Shown in pieces: positions 35,827 to 44,655 of a DNA stretch of 64,000 bases. Source of the stretch: Cyclobacteriaceae bacterium (GTDB lineage Bacteria; Bacteroidota; Bacteroidia; Cytophagales; Cyclobacteriaceae). Below the pieces are notes generated by a model. The model saw nothing but the letters and a program-made list of their open reading frames with translations, did not search any database and was not told the DNA's origin. The stretch spans positions 2,418,001 through 2,482,000 of the forward strand of contig CP129487.1 in the NCBI GenBank assembly GCA_030584025.1, in the 5' to 3' direction. Position 1 is the first letter of the stretch. Every line of letters begins with the position of its first letter. A program made the position numbers and the translations under genes.

Positions 35827-38800
35827 GAACCTGCAAGTTATCAAAAATCGGATATTGTATTGGCTGAAAAGCATAACGCTTTACGGATTGTACATTTTTT
35901 TAATTCTGATTATATCCTCCTTCTTTATTATTCAAATACCGGCTGTTCAAGGCAGCTTATCCAATCGCTTCCTTAAAAGACTCTCCCAGGTTACGGGATT
36001 CAAATCCAGCGTTGAGCGGATTGACATAAACTGGTTCGATCGCATATACATGGAAGGTGTGACCATTGTTGACCCTGAAGGGAATACCATGATTGGAGTC
36101 GAGGAACTTCGGCTGAATTACCGGTTCACTGATTTATTTCAGGATAAAAACATCAGCCTGGATGCAGTAATCATGAATGGTGTTCAGGTAAATTTTAAAA
36201 CGATTGCCGAAACGGATACAAGCCGCAACCTGAACATCAATGTTTTTGTGAAGGGGGTAAATAAAATGTCCGGTTCCGGCAAAGGTGGTGGAGGCGGAGT
36301 GATTTCGATAGGAGAAGCAATTCTTACCAACACGCTTTTTACATATAACACGGATCGCGATACACTGGCGCGAAGGTTTGATCCGAATCACTTTGCAATT
36401 GATGCACCGGATATTGAGCTTCAAAACTTTCTTATTCAAGGTGACACGATCCAATTCAATGTCAGAAGCTTAACAGCCACAGAAACAAAACATGACTTCA
36501 CCATTCATGAGCTGTCAACATTCTACCGGATATCCCAACAATCGATGGAATTCTTGGGCATTAAGGCACGAGCTGGTGAAAGTATAATATCCGATACGGT
36601 TCGGTTTGAATATTCCAGTCAACGCGACCTGGGTGACTTCCTAAACCAGGTAAATGTATTTGCATCGTTAACCAACACGGTTATACACCCAAAAGATCTT
36701 GCTGTTTTCGCTCCCCTCCCGCCTAACATGTCGCAACCGGTTTCAGTTAGTGGAATTTTTAAAGGCAAAATAAATCGCTTCCGTTTTAGCGATATGGATA
36801 TCCGGGCGGGGAGCCAGACTCACCTGAAAGGCTCTCTTGAAATGGATGGTCTGCCCGATATCAATGAAACATTCATTTTACTCAACCTGAAACAATCACA
36901 GGTAAGCTTCACAGATCTTGGATTTCTGTTCGATGACAAAATAACAAAACGATTACAACCGCTTGGCCGACTAAATGTTTATGGCGAGTTTCTTGGCTTC
37001 CCTACAGACTTTGTAGCCAACGGAACTTTCTCCAGTGAAATCGGTACCATCATTTCAGATATCAACTTCAAAGTAGATGAGCAAGTAGTTGATCGGTCAA
37101 GTTATGCGGGTAAACTTAAACTCATCAACTTTAACCTCGGCAAGTATCTCGATGACACCCTGAACTTTCAGGCTGTTAGCATGAATGGAAGAATCAGCGG
37201 TAAAGGTTTAACCCAAAGTACTGCAGATTTTAAATTGGATGGCACCGTTGAATCATTGGGCATTCGCAATTACACGTATAGCAACATTAAAACCAATGCA
37301 CGCTTTGCGGCTGAATTTTTTAGTGGCAAAATTGAAATCAATGATCCTAACCTTGAATTTCGTGCGACTGGGTCAATCGATCTCCGGAATAAAATCAATG
37401 AGATTAAACTTACCGGAAAACTGGACACGGCTTACTTGCATAAACTTTACTTAACGAAAAAAGAACTTCTCTTAAGCAGTACGCTGGATGTTGACATCCA
37501 GGGATTTTCGTTGGACAGCCTTGTTGGGAAAGCTGACTTGAATGATCTTTTTGTTCAATTCGAAGATCAACAGTTATCACTTGACGAGATTGGGCTTGAA
37601 AGTAAAAATTCGAATAATCAACGTCAGGTTAAAGTACGATCGAATCTCGTTGATGCCAACGTAACCGGTAACTTCTATTTATCGCGGTTGTTCAAGGATA
37701 TTCCGCAACTAATAAAAGAATTTCAACTTAACATTAAAAACGATGATGAAGCCATAACACAATACTACAGTCAGAAAAGAAACATACCTGAACGCTATGC
37801 GGCCGATTTTACGGTTACGATAAAGGAAATTAAACCCATTATGACGTTACTGAACGTTGATCTGGATGTAAGTAAAAATACATTTATTGAAGGCAGATTT
37901 TTGAACGGGCCAGTCTCATCTGTACAAGCATTCACTGAAATTGACACGATCCGATATGGCAACAATTTTCTTTACCAAACCGAGTTCGACCTTCACGCCT
38001 CCAAAGACGCTGACAGCACCGAGGCCCTGGCCATGGTCTACCTATTTTCAAACAAACAGGAGATCGGGCGGCTTAAAACCCGTAACTTATACAGCGAGGT
38101 GGTGTGGGATAAAAGCCACATGGACGTAGACCTCAGCATTGCACAACAAGAAACAACAAACCGCATTGACCTTTCAGGCATCATCGATTTTCATGACAGT
38201 ACACGAATTCAACTGCTCCCTTCCACCATCAGCATGCTTGAAAAAAAATGGGAGGTCATTCCGAATAACAGCATAAAAATTTCAGGCAAAGAGTGGCGTT
38301 TCAACAATTTTGGTTTTACACAACTTCAACAAGCGATTACATTAAATGGAAGAATTTCTGCCGACTCATCCAAACAGCTCACGCTTTCGGTTTCCAATTT
38401 CGATCTGACCACCATAAACCCATTAATCATCCGTCAGCTGGAGGGTGAGTTAAATTCAGTTGTTGTCCTTAATAATTTTTACAAGCAACAAAATATACAG
38501 AACACACTTTCGGTTAAACATCTGTTGGTAGATGATTTTCTTTTTGGAAACATTACCGGCAACAACGTGTGGGATCCGGTTAAACGCATTTTTAATCTCG
38601 AATTCTTTATTGACAGGCTGGAGAACCGCATTGTAAATTGCAGGGGCTTCTACAATCCGACCGACAAGAAAAGTCCCCTTTCCATTACCGCTACATTCAA
38701 CAAAGCTAATCTTAGAATTTTTGAACCTTTCATTGACGATATCTTCAGTCAGTTTCAAGGCACGCTTACAGGAGATTACAAAGTTTCAGGCACGCTGGCA

Positions 38801-40408
38801 GAACCATTGCTCAATGGCGAGGGACAGTTGGAAAATGGTGCCATGATGATCAATTACCTTAAAACAGTATATCAATTTAAAGGTATATTGGGATTAACCC
38901 CCAGCTCGATCTATTTCAAAGAAATTGAGTTGACGGATGCCCTCCGCAATAAAGGAAAGTTGAGCGGGGCGATAACCCATGAGAACTTCAAAAATATGCG
39001 AATTGCCCTGAATGGTCAGTTTGATGATTTTCAGGTGCTTAATACAACAGCAAAAGATAATTCACTGTTCTACGGCCAGGCGTATGCCTCAGGCACCGTA
39101 AACTTCAGAGGTCCGATTGATAACCTGGTTATCAGCGCAACGGCATCCACACGAAAAAATACACGCATGTACATTCCCATCAGCGGAAGTTCATCCGTGG
39201 AACAAAAAGACTATATCAACTTTGTCAATTTTAAAGATTCAACCTACCAGGTTTCTCAAAACATTGACGAAGCCAGAAAAATAAAACTCACTGGCGTTAC
39301 CATTGACTTTAATCTGGATGTTACACCTGATGCCTATTGTGAAATTATTTTCGACTTAAAAGCAGGTGATATCATCCGCGGACGGGGAAATGGAAAAATA
39401 AAACTTCAACTCGACACGAAAGGCGAATTCAATATGTTCGGGCCGATTGAATTTACGGAAGGCTGGTACAACTTTACTTTGTATGATATTATCAATAAAG
39501 AATTCCAGATTCAGCCCGGAAGTTCAATTGCCTGGTATGGCGATCCGTATCAAGGCACGATGCGTATTGATGCCACGTACAACCAACTGGCTTCCCTTGC
39601 CCCCATCTTAAATGATCCTACACTGGCGAACGTGCCGCAGGTGAAACGAAAATATCCTGTTCAGGTGCTACTGAAACTGGATGGCCCCATGCTTTCGCCT
39701 TTAATCAATTTTGATATCACTTCACGCGATCTTCCCAAATCAATTCCGGTGGAGAACCGAGGGTCTGTAGCCCTTGACCTTGAGTTTACCCGTTTCAAAA
39801 ACAGCCTCGATGAGCAGGAATTGAAACGACAGGTATTCAGCTTGATCGTGCTAAGAAGATTCTCTCCACCCGAATCGTTTAACACCAGCGGATCATTGGT
39901 TAACAGTGTGAGTGAGCTCTTCTCCAACCAACTCAGCTATTGGTTAAGCCAGGTAGATGAGAACCTGGAAATTGATGTAGACCTGGGTAGTATGGATCAG
40001 GAAGCCTTTAACACGTTTCAGTTGCGTATGTCATATACGTTTATGAATGGGCGGCTACGCATCACACGCGATGGCACCATCGGTAATCAGGCACAGCCAA
40101 CCGCGGGTGTGGACACACGCAATGATGTTGCCTCCGCCATTGGCGACTGGACAGTGGACTACCTGCTTTCCCCTGATGGAAAATTCAAAGTGAAGATGTA
40201 CAGCCGTACAAATGTTAACCCACTGCTTAATACCTTTAACAACCAAAGTATAATTACTACCGGTGTAAGCTTAATGCACACGCAAAGTTTCAATGAATTT
40301 AAAGATTTGCTCAAATCTAGTCGCGAAAAAAACAGACGACCACTTCCTGATGAAGAGGATGAGGAATTAAATGACGAAGGAACTAAAGAGGAAGACGATG
40401 GCGAGTAG
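35825..40408 (+). CDS. tamB: TamB-like translocation/assembly module protein (DUF490)
   Basis: A 1527-residue protein with one N-terminal membrane helix (YGLYIFLILIISSFFIIQI, about residues 20-38), a very long beta-helical region of weak repeats, and a C-terminal DUF490/TamB domain (about 1100-1480: IRGRGNGKIKLQLDTKGEF, FTEGWYNFTLYDIINKEF, RQVFSLIVLRRFSPPESF). It should bridge inner and outer membranes for lipid transport or outer-membrane protein assembly. It ends in an acidic tail. The partner TamA is not in the window. Confidence 0.92.
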   Translation: MNLQVIKNRILYWLKSITLYGLYIFLILIISSFFIIQIPAVQGSLSNRFLKRLSQVTGFKSSVERIDINWFDRIYMEGVTIVDPEGNTMIGVEELRLNYRFTDLFQDKNISLDAVIMNGVQVNFKTIAETDTSRNLNINVFVKGVNKMSGSGKGGGGGVISIGEAILTNTLFTYNTDRDTLARRFDPNHFAIDAPDIELQNFLIQGDTIQFNVRSLTATETKHDFTIHELSTFYRISQQSMEFLGIKARAGESIISDTVRFEYSSQRDLGDFLNQVNVFASLTNTVIHPKDLAVFAPLPPNMSQPVSVSGIFKGKINRFRFSDMDIRAGSQTHLKGSLEMDGLPDINETFILLNLKQSQVSFTDLGFLFDDKITKRLQPLGRLNVYGEFLGFPTDFVANGTFSSEIGTIISDINFKVDEQVVDRSSYAGKLKLINFNLGKYLDDTLNFQAVSMNGRISGKGLTQSTADFKLDGTVESLGIRNYTYSNIKTNARFAAEFFSGKIEINDPNLEFRATGSIDLRNKINEIKLTGKLDTAYLHKLYLTKKELLLSSTLDVDIQGFSLDSLVGKADLNDLFVQFEDQQLSLDEIGLESKNSNNQRQVKVRSNLVDANVTGNFYLSRLFKDIPQLIKEFQLNIKNDDEAITQYYSQKRNIPERYAADFTVTIKEIKPIMTLLNVDLDVSKNTFIEGRFLNGPVSSVQAFTEIDTIRYGNNFLYQTEFDLHASKDADSTEALAMVYLFSNKQEIGRLKTRNLYSEVVWDKSHMDVDLSIAQQETTNRIDLSGIIDFHDSTRIQLLPSTISMLEKKWEVIPNNSIKISGKEWRFNNFGFTQLQQAITLNGRISADSSKQLTLSVSNFDLTTINPLIIRQLEGELNSVVVLNNFYKQQNIQNTLSVKHLLVDDFLFGNITGNNVWDPVKRIFNLEFFIDRLENRIVNCRGFYNPTDKKSPLSITATFNKANLRIFEPFIDDIFSQFQGTLTGDYKVSGTLAEPLLNGEGQLENGAMMINYLKTVYQFKGILGLTPSSIYFKEIELTDALRNKGKLSGAITHENFKNMRIALNGQFDDFQVLNTTAKDNSLFYGQAYASGTVNFRGPIDNLVISATASTRKNTRMYIPISGSSSVEQKDYINFVNFKDSTYQVSQNIDEARKIKLTGVTIDFNLDVTPDAYCEIIFDLKAGDIIRGRGNGKIKLQLDTKGEFNMFGPIEFTEGWYNFTLYDIINKEFQIQPGSSIAWYGDPYQGTMRIDATYNQLASLAPILNDPTLANVPQVKRKYPVQVLLKLDGPMLSPLINFDITSRDLPKSIPVENRGSVALDLEFTRFKNSLDEQELKRQVFSLIVLRRFSPPESFNTSGSLVNSVSELFSNQLSYWLSQVDENLEIDVDLGSMDQEAFNTFQLRMSYTFMNGRLRITRDGTIGNQAQPTAGVDTRNDVASAIGDWTVDYLLSPDGKFKVKMYSRTNVNPLLNTFNNQSIITTGVSLMHTQSFNEFKDLLKSSREKNRRPLPDEEDEELNDEGTKEEDDGE

Positions 40409-41279
40409 GGCATTCGTCACTTCTGTTGCGTTGCTGTTTGTATCATCATGCTTTTCACAGGCAGACAGCATCCCTGCTCAACCCAACACCAAAAGATTAA
40501 AATCTTTTATCATTATTGGCGGAAGTGGTTACACGGCTGCAATGGTCGGATTGAATCAATTGTGGTATAAGAACACGGACAAACAATCTTTTACCTTTTT
40601 CAACGACAGCAGACAATGGAAACAACTTGATAAAGCCGGGCATTTCTATTCGGCATTTCATTTAAGTCAGGCCACATCCAAAAGCCTGCAGTGGTGTGAT
40701 GTGAATACAAAAAAAGCACACCTGTGGGGATCGGTTACCGGATTCTTGATATTGCTGCCAATTGAAATCTTTGATGGCTTTTCTGTCGATTATGGTGCCT
40801 CCACGACTGACGTGCTAGCCAATGCAGGCGGGGCAGCTTTCTATCATGGTCAAACTGTTTTGTGGAATGAGGTCAGGTTGCATCCAAAAATTTCTTTTCA
40901 ACGTACACCCTACCCAGCCTTGCGAAATGATAATACCCTTGGCAATGGGCTGATCAGTGAACTTGTAAAAGATTATAATGGTCAAACCTATTGGCTGTCT
41001 ATTGATACCGACAAATTCATCCGGTTTCCAAAATGGCTGAACCTGGCGGTCGGTTACGGAGCCGATGGTATGGTGTACGCCACCGACCAGCAAAATCAAA
41101 TGGCCGGCTTCCGTGCGAATCGGCAATTCTATATCGGGCTTGATTTTGACCTGACGCATATCCGGTCACGCTCAAAACTACTAAACACCGCCATCTACAT
41201 TCTAAACCTGGTTAAACTGCCCGCCCCAGCCATTGAATTATCGGGTGGAGATGTATCCTTCAATGTCCTTCAGTTTTAA
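40371..41279 (+). CDS. DUF2279 (YfiM-like) exported protein
   Basis: The 302-residue protein has a signal peptide (RAFVTSVALLFVSSCFSQ) and the DUF2279 pattern: DKAGHFYSAFHLSQATSK, then GFLILLPIEIFDGFSVDYGASTTDVLANAGGAAFY. The function is unknown. The listed start overlaps tamB by 38 bp; an internal ATG at 40398 would reduce this to 11 bp and still keep the signal peptide, so the start is uncertain. It is co-oriented and probably co-transcribed with tamB. Confidence 0.8.
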   Translation: MTKELKRKTMASRAFVTSVALLFVSSCFSQADSIPAQPNTKRLKSFIIIGGSGYTAAMVGLNQLWYKNTDKQSFTFFNDSRQWKQLDKAGHFYSAFHLSQATSKSLQWCDVNTKKAHLWGSVTGFLILLPIEIFDGFSVDYGASTTDVLANAGGAAFYHGQTVLWNEVRLHPKISFQRTPYPALRNDNTLGNGLISELVKDYNGQTYWLSIDTDKFIRFPKWLNLAVGYGADGMVYATDQQNQMAGFRANRQFYIGLDFDLTHIRSRSKLLNTAIYILNLVKLPAPAIELSGGDVSFNVLQF

Positions 41280-41349
41280 AAAAAACATTTTCTCTCCTGC
41301 ATTTTCCGGCTGGTTTTTATACCTTCAAGGTTATTAAAATCAGCAAGCC

Positions 41350-41748
41350 ATGAACCTAACCTCTACTATTAAAAAATATGCCGAACAGATTGGTGGCACA
41401 TTTACGGAGTATGATGATGTTAAATGCATCATTGTTGTTCCCTTGAAAGATAATCGGTTTCAAACTGTATTGGCATACACTGAGAAAAGTAAAGTGTCTG
41501 GTAAAACCCGTGCGGTACTCATTTCAAAAGTGAGCGATACCGTAAACGGGATTGATGCACAGGAATTACTTCGGGTACACGCCAATTTCGACTACAGTAA
41601 ATTCATGATCGAAGATGGTCATTTGAAAGTTGAGGCTACTTGCCTGGCTGATGCTGCCTCTGAAGAGGAGATAAAATTTATGGTTCAGGAGGTTGCTCAG
41701 TTGGCCGATCAATACGAGTACAAGCTTACCGGAAAAGACATTCACTGA
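41350..41748 (+). CDS. YbjN-like hypothetical protein
   Basis: A 132-residue cytoplasmic protein: MNLTSTIKKYAEQIGGTFTE, then VAYTEKSK-like strands (VLAYTEKSKVSGKTRAVLIS) and an acidic C-terminal helix (SEEEIKFMVQEVAQLADQYE). The alpha/beta pattern resembles the YbjN or type-III-chaperone-like fold, but no motif is decisive. It is immediately upstream of rnpB. Confidence 0.6.
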   Translation: MNLTSTIKKYAEQIGGTFTEYDDVKCIIVVPLKDNRFQTVLAYTEKSKVSGKTRAVLISKVSDTVNGIDAQELLRVHANFDYSKFMIEDGHLKVEATCLADAASEEEIKFMVQEVAQLADQYEYKLTGKDIH

Positions 41749-41756
41749 AATTTGCT

Positions 41757-41764
41757 TACCTTTG
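41757..41764 (+). promoter_or_regulatory. -7 promoter element of rnpB
   Basis: TACCTTTG fits TAnnTTTG exactly and lies just before the predicted 5' end of RNase P RNA. No good -33 element is seen. Confidence 0.6.
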
Positions 41765-41910
41765 CGTTGCAAACTGCCTTATCGCTCTCCGATTTATCGG
41801 GGGGAGGAAAGTCCGGGCAACTTCAGGAATCGCACCTTGAGAAAATCAAGGGGTTCCGTCTCAACAACGGAAAACAGAAAGTGCCACAGAAAACAAGTAG
41901 CCCGCTCCTG

Positions 41911-41928
41911 TCCCGATAGCTATCGGGA
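41911..41928. repeat. Palindrome TCCCGATAGCTATCGGGA within rnpB
   Basis: An 18-bp perfect palindrome inside an arm of RNase P RNA, flanked by CCTG and CAGG, which themselves pair. I recall this sequence as a dispersed palindrome in Bacteroidota genomes. Confidence 0.7.
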
Positions 41929-42096
41929 TTTTCAGGAAGGGGTGATAGTGAAAAGGTGGAGTAAGAGCCCACCGGTCCGTAAAGTAATTTCGGACGCACG
42001 GTAAACCTTGCGAGTTGAAAGATCAAATAGGCCCCGATATGAATACCTGATTCTGCTTCGACTTGATCGGAGCATCGGGGTGGGTAGATCGATTGA

Positions 42097-42158
42097 TTCC
42101 TGACGGTACCGTCAGGAACAGATAAATGATAAGGATACTGACGGTAACCGTCAGTATA
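42097..42158. repeat. Two related palindromic hairpins near the 3' end of rnpB
   Basis: A 22-bp perfect palindrome (42097-42118, core CTGACGGTACCGTCAG) and a 23-bp one (42136-42158, core CTGACGGTAACCGTCAG) share the same stem TGACGGT/ACCGTCA. They flank the conserved AGATAAATGATAAGGA segment. Confidence 0.75.
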
Positions 42159-42196
42159 CAAAACCCGGCTTACAGGTTTGCAATTTTTAACTGATT

Positions 42197-42231
42197 AAAC
42201 CTTCTTCGCATAATGCGTTGAAGGTTTTTAT
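42197..42231 (+). terminator. Terminator of rnpB
   Basis: AAACCTTC…GAAGGTTT with an inner CGCAT/ATGCG stem, followed by TTTATTTT. It lies 12 bp past the 3' end of RNase P RNA and before the next ATG at 42252. Confidence 0.85.
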
Positions 42232-42251
42232 TTTAAAATAGAATTTACGCT

Positions 42252-43406
42252 ATGGGAAAAATACTTGTTGTTGATGATATGGCGGCCATCCGCACATCGC
42301 TTCGTGAAATACTCGAAGAAGAAAAGCATGAAGTAGAAGAAGCAAAAGACGGTGAAGAAGCACTCAAGAAACTTCAATCGGAATATTTTGATGTTGCCTT
42401 CTGCGACATTAAGATGCCCAAGATTGATGGCATTGAATTATTGGAACGCGTGAAGAAGGAAGGCATCGGAACACCTTTCATCATGATTTCCGCACATGGT
42501 ACAAAAGAAACAGCACTGGAAAGCATTAAGCGTGGTGCTTACTTTTTCATTCAAAAGCCTTTTGAAAGCATTGAAACGATTCTTATTCATTTGCGCAACG
42601 TGCTGGAGAGAAACTCCTTGCGCGAAGAGAATCGCACATTAAAAAAGAAAATCAGCAAAGACGCTGAAATGGTGGGCGAATCATCAGCCATTAAGCAAGT
42701 GAAAGAGATGATTGAAAAAGTGGCGCCAACCGATGCCCGTGTATTGATAACCGGCCCGAACGGCAGTGGGAAGGAACTGGTCGCTCGCCAGCTTCATGAA
42801 AAAAGTAAGCGTTCAGAAAAAACACTGATTGAAGTAAACTGTGCTGCCATACCCTCCGAACTTATTGAGAGTGAATTATTCGGACATGAAAAAGGATCGT
42901 TTACTTCTGCCATCAAGCAACGCATTGGAAAATTTGAGCAAGCTGAAGGCGGTACGTTGTTCCTGGATGAAATCGGGGATATGAGCCTTTCCGCACAGGC
43001 TAAAGTGCTGCGCGCTCTGCAGGAAAATAAAATCACACGCGTAGGCGGAGAAAAGGAGATTTTGGTAAACGTGCGGGTTTTGGCCGCCACCAACAAAGAC
43101 TTAAAGAAAGAAATTGCAGAAGGCAGGTTTCGGGAGGATTTATACCACCGGCTTAGTGTGATCGTAGTAAAAGTGCCCTCCCTCAATGAGCGCATTGAGG
43201 ATATTCCGCTATTGGTTGAGAAGTTTCTGAATGATCTGGCAGAAGAACAAGGCTCTAAAAAGAAGAAAATCGACAATTCCGCAATTGCGGCATTACAGAA
43301 GCATCAATGGACTGGAAATATTCGTGAATTACGGAACGTGGTTGAACGGCTTATCATCATGTCAGCCGAAACCATCACGGAAGAAGACGTCAAAAAATAC
43401 CTGTAA
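42252..43406 (+). CDS. Sigma-54-type response regulator without HTH domain
   Basis: The 384-residue protein has a receiver domain (ILVVDDMAA, phospho-Asp in VAFCDIKMP, FIQKPFE) and an AAA+ domain (GPNGSGKE, ELFGHEKGSFTSA, TLFLDEIGD). It stops shortly after the AAA+ lid (GNIRELRNVVERLIIMSAETITEEDVKKYL), so the Fis HTH is missing. Loop 1 reads GSFTSA instead of GAFTGA, casting doubt on normal sigma-54 contact. It may act from solution or have another role. No kinase gene is adjacent. Confidence 0.92.
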   Translation: MGKILVVDDMAAIRTSLREILEEEKHEVEEAKDGEEALKKLQSEYFDVAFCDIKMPKIDGIELLERVKKEGIGTPFIMISAHGTKETALESIKRGAYFFIQKPFESIETILIHLRNVLERNSLREENRTLKKKISKDAEMVGESSAIKQVKEMIEKVAPTDARVLITGPNGSGKELVARQLHEKSKRSEKTLIEVNCAAIPSELIESELFGHEKGSFTSAIKQRIGKFEQAEGGTLFLDEIGDMSLSAQAKVLRALQENKITRVGGEKEILVNVRVLAATNKDLKKEIAEGRFREDLYHRLSVIVVKVPSLNERIEDIPLLVEKFLNDLAEEQGSKKKKIDNSAIAALQKHQWTGNIRELRNVVERLIIMSAETITEEDVKKYL

Positions 43407-43408
43407 AA

Positions 43409-43534
43409 TCAGATTTTCTGAGCAGGGGCTTCCTTAGCGGCAGGCGTCTCAACCTTGGTATAGGTTGGGCATGTGTACTGACTGCAGGCAGAAATGAAAC
43501 CGGCTAAAAGAAGGAATAAAACTAACTTTTTCAT
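43409..43534 (-). CDS. Tiny lipoprotein (41 aa) with CPTYT motif
   Basis: A 41-residue ORF: MKKLVLFLLLAGFISAC with Cys17 as lipobox Cys, then SQYTCPTYTK and a Pro/Ala/Lys tail. The mature peptide would be only 25 residues. I recall small lipoproteins with a similar CPTY motif in other Bacteroidota, so I take it as real. It is convergent with the sigma-54-type regulator, ending 3 bp from it. Confidence 0.7.
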   Translation of the reverse strand: MKKLVLFLLLAGFISACSQYTCPTYTKVETPAAKEAPAQKI

Positions 43535-43627
43535 TAGAAGTGGCTTTAACGTCATCTCAAAAATAGAATAGTTTCGCAACAAAACAAACCCGACCGTGGA
43601 TTAGTGCCGCTTAACGGCAAAAAACGG

Positions 43628-44620
43628 CTATTCAACCATGAGGTTACACCCCCGGATGTCCGAATTATCCAAACGGCCGGATACTTCAAACCCACCATTT
43701 GCAAGAAGCAGGCCAGCATCTTCAGTTTCGATAAAACTAATGGTGCTGAAATTGGCCAGATCAATAACGTTTATTCCACCCGATTTATTTGCCCCCAATC
43801 GGCCAAATGGGTCTCCAATTTCACGAATAACAACCCGCATCCAAGGTGGGCAATGGAAAACTGATCCTCCAGCTGTATATGCCTGCGAAAAAAGCTCCGT
43901 CATGCCATATTCTGAGTAAATCTTATCAACCTTAAAACTGCTTTTAAGGGCGTCATGGAGTTCCAGCCTGGTCATTTCCTTACGCCTGCCCTTCATTCCA
44001 CCGGTTTCAAAAACAAGGCAATCTGATAGATTTGGATTGTGGGCTTCAGCCAGATCCAATAATGCGTAGGTAACACCCCAAACAATAATTTTTCGGTCTC
44101 CCTCCTTTCTGGCCCCTGCAATATCCTGAAGCAATCGGTTTGTGTCTGTCCGGTAAAAATCCGAGAAGGAAGATTTGCTCTGTCGGATGAAATGATCCAT
44201 CATAGCCACCAGGGATGAGTGGCCCTGTTCCAAATAAGATGGTAGTAGCGCAAAAAAGTGATAATCAGAAACTGAACCGAAAAAATATTCGAAGCACCGC
44301 AGCGCATGAGCCCGGTAAAAATCGACATTTTGAACATGATGAACGCTCGGTACCCCTCCCGTTGTGGTGCTGCTTTTAAATACCGTAACATCAGGCCAGT
44401 TACCCGATTTTAGGGGCAATGATTTAAAGAATGAGATGGGCAAAAAGGGGATTTCGTCCACTGCGCTCACCTCCCGCCATTTCACATTGAGGTTGTTGAG
44501 CCAGGCCTTGTAAATTGGGTTCTCCTGAGCCTGGAACCGAAAAATTTCCAAAGCAATATCCTCGAAACCAGATTCGTTAAGGGTATATAATTTGGAGCCA
44601 AAACTTTTAGTTATTTCCAA
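43628..44620 (-). CDS. LuxE-like acyl-protein synthetase family protein
   Basis: The 330-residue protein has EIPFLPISFFKSLPLKSG, FKSSTTTGGVPSVHHV (an adenylation-type Ser/Thr/Gly loop) and KIYSEYGMTELFSQAY, as in LuxE/PaaK-like acyl-activating proteins. It probably activates a carboxylic acid with ATP. No lux genes are near. The start is TTG at 44620; no ATG is available upstream of the conserved part. Confidence 0.8.
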   Translation of the reverse strand: MEITKSFGSKLYTLNESGFEDIALEIFRFQAQENPIYKAWLNNLNVKWREVSAVDEIPFLPISFFKSLPLKSGNWPDVTVFKSSTTTGGVPSVHHVQNVDFYRAHALRCFEYFFGSVSDYHFFALLPSYLEQGHSSLVAMMDHFIRQSKSSFSDFYRTDTNRLLQDIAGARKEGDRKIIVWGVTYALLDLAEAHNPNLSDCLVFETGGMKGRRKEMTRLELHDALKSSFKVDKIYSEYGMTELFSQAYTAGGSVFHCPPWMRVVIREIGDPFGRLGANKSGGINVIDLANFSTISFIETEDAGLLLANGGFEVSGRLDNSDIRGCNLMVE

Positions 44621-44655
44621 GCGTTACGTAACTTGACCGGGTTCAAAAATACAGT

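Larger units (their letters stand above)
41767..42184 (+). ncRNA. rnpB: RNase P RNA (type A)
   Basis: The conserved cores are present in order: GAGGAAAGTCCGGGC near the 5' end, ACAGAAA, GTAAGAGCCCACC, GGTAAACC…GAGTTGAAAGATCAAATAGG, and AACCCGGCTTACAGG at the 3' end. TTGCAAAC at 41767-41774 pairs with GTTTGCAA at 42176-42183 as helix P1. Three palindromic hairpins interrupt it at 41911-41928, 42097-42118 and 42136-42158. A terminator follows. Confidence 0.95.

Noticed and set aside
42794..43276. 160-aa minus-strand ORF within the sigma-54-type regulator
   Set aside because: Antisense shadow of conserved AAA+ coding sequence.
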